From positions 1 through 23,034 of the forward strand of contig CAJODU010000021.1 of assembly GCA_905233325.1 (NCBI GenBank): 23,034 nucleotides of DNA, written 5' to 3'. Position numbers and translations under genes: made by a program. The notes below the pieces were generated by a model. The model was given only the letters and a program-made list of their open reading frames with translations. It did no database searches and had not been told where the DNA came from. This DNA comes from an uncultured Selenomonadaceae bacterium (GTDB lineage: Bacteria; Bacillota; Negativicutes; Selenomonadales; Selenomonadaceae). Numbering within the stretch: the stretch's first letter is position 1; every line of letters begins with the position of its first letter. Below, piece by piece: positions 22,659 to 23,034 of the stretch.

Positions 22659-23034
22659 ATGAAGATTGCAATGGCAAATGATCATGCCGGCACCAAACTC
22701 AAAAATGAGATTAAAGCCTGGCTTGAGGCACAAGGTCACGAAGTCAAAGACTTCGGCACTTATGATGAAGAAGCCGCCGACCTTTCGGATTATGTCTATC
22801 CTGCTGCCCTTGCTGTGGCTAAGGGTGAATGTGACCGCGGTATTTTTGTTGATGGCGTTGGTTACGGCAGTGCGCTGATTGCCAACAAGATCAACGGCAA
22901 TTATGCTGTTGTCTGTCAAGATCCGCTTTGTGCGCGTCTTTCTCGTGAGCATACTGATTCAAATATCCTCTGCCTTGGCGGTAAGATTATCGGAAGTGTG
23001 ATCGCTCTGGAGAATGTGAAAGTCTGGATGGAAA
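22659..23034 (+). CDS. RpiB/LacAB-family sugar-phosphate isomerase, 5' part
   Basis: The gene starts at ATG 22659 after GGAGGAGGT (22641-22649) and is cut by the window end after 125 residues; full members are about 145-150. The family fold is clear: KIAMANDHAG (H9), a DFGTY strand, ANKINGNYAVVCQD, and REHTDSNILCLGGKIIG (H99). RpiB enzymes interconvert ribose 5-phosphate and ribulose 5-phosphate through an active-site cysteine in a CGTGIG loop. Here that loop reads VDGVGYGS, so the usual cysteine is replaced by D65. I therefore leave out a gene symbol: it may act on another sugar phosphate. I see no convincing promoter in the gap to tatA. Confidence 0.85.
   Translation, partial: MKIAMANDHAGTKLKNEIKAWLEAQGHEVKDFGTYDEEAADLSDYVYPAALAVAKGECDRGIFVDGVGYGSALIANKINGNYAVVCQDPLCARLSREHTDSNILCLGGKIIGSVIALENVKVWME

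Overview
The window is one long stretch of a bacterial flagellar and chemotaxis (fla/che) operon, all on the + strand from position 1 to about 18200, followed by a short block of housekeeping genes. The gene order (fliY end, cheY, fliO, fliP, fliQ, fliR, flhB, flhA, flhF, flhG, cheB, cheA, cheW, cheC, cheD, a small membrane protein, sigD/fliA, a DUF342/FapA-type gene) follows the well-known Bacillus subtilis fla/che operon. CheC plus CheD and purine-rich Shine-Dalgarno sites also point to the Bacillota. Protein flavour and moderately AT-rich DNA suggest Negativicutes (Selenomonas-like), but that is an impression and could not be checked by search.

Layout: 1-149 is the C-terminal end of a FliN/FliY switch protein. 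341-703 is CheY, with its own sigma-A type promoter just upstream. 703-6600 holds the flagellar type III export apparatus (FliO, FliP, FliQ, FliR, FlhB, FlhA), with a candidate internal promoter before flhA. 6602-9878 holds the flagellar number and placement pair: the SRP-type GTPase FlhF, with an extraordinarily long Gln/Pro-rich linker, and the MinD-type ATPase FlhG. After a 170-bp gap with a weak terminator-like stem, 10049-15214 encodes chemotaxis signalling and adaptation: CheB methylesterase, CheA kinase, CheW coupling protein, CheC CheY-P phosphatase and CheD deamidase. An unidentified two-pass membrane protein (15228-15677), the flagellar sigma factor (15753-16490) and a FapA/DUF342 protein (16552-18204) close the operon, which ends at a strong intrinsic terminator near 18219-18263.

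Downstream are alaS and rplI, each with its own promoter and separated by another intrinsic terminator. Convergent to rplI lies a two-gene tatA-tatC unit on the - strand. Divergent from tatA is the start of an RpiB/LacAB-family sugar-phosphate isomerase that runs off the window end.

Functionally, the export genes build the secretion gate, FlhF/FlhG set where and how many flagella are made, the Che proteins control rotation through CheY, and the sigma factor near the 3' end turns on late flagellar genes. I saw no mobile element, CRISPR array, tRNA or rRNA, and no gene-free stretch over 300 bp. The most interesting points are unconventional: a Shine-Dalgarno separated from the cheA start by a hairpin, a similar arrangement at flhG, the FlhF linker expansion, in-frame repeats flanking the CheA P2 domain, the unknown membrane protein before sigD, and an isomerase lacking the usual catalytic cysteine. 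I found no wholly new system.
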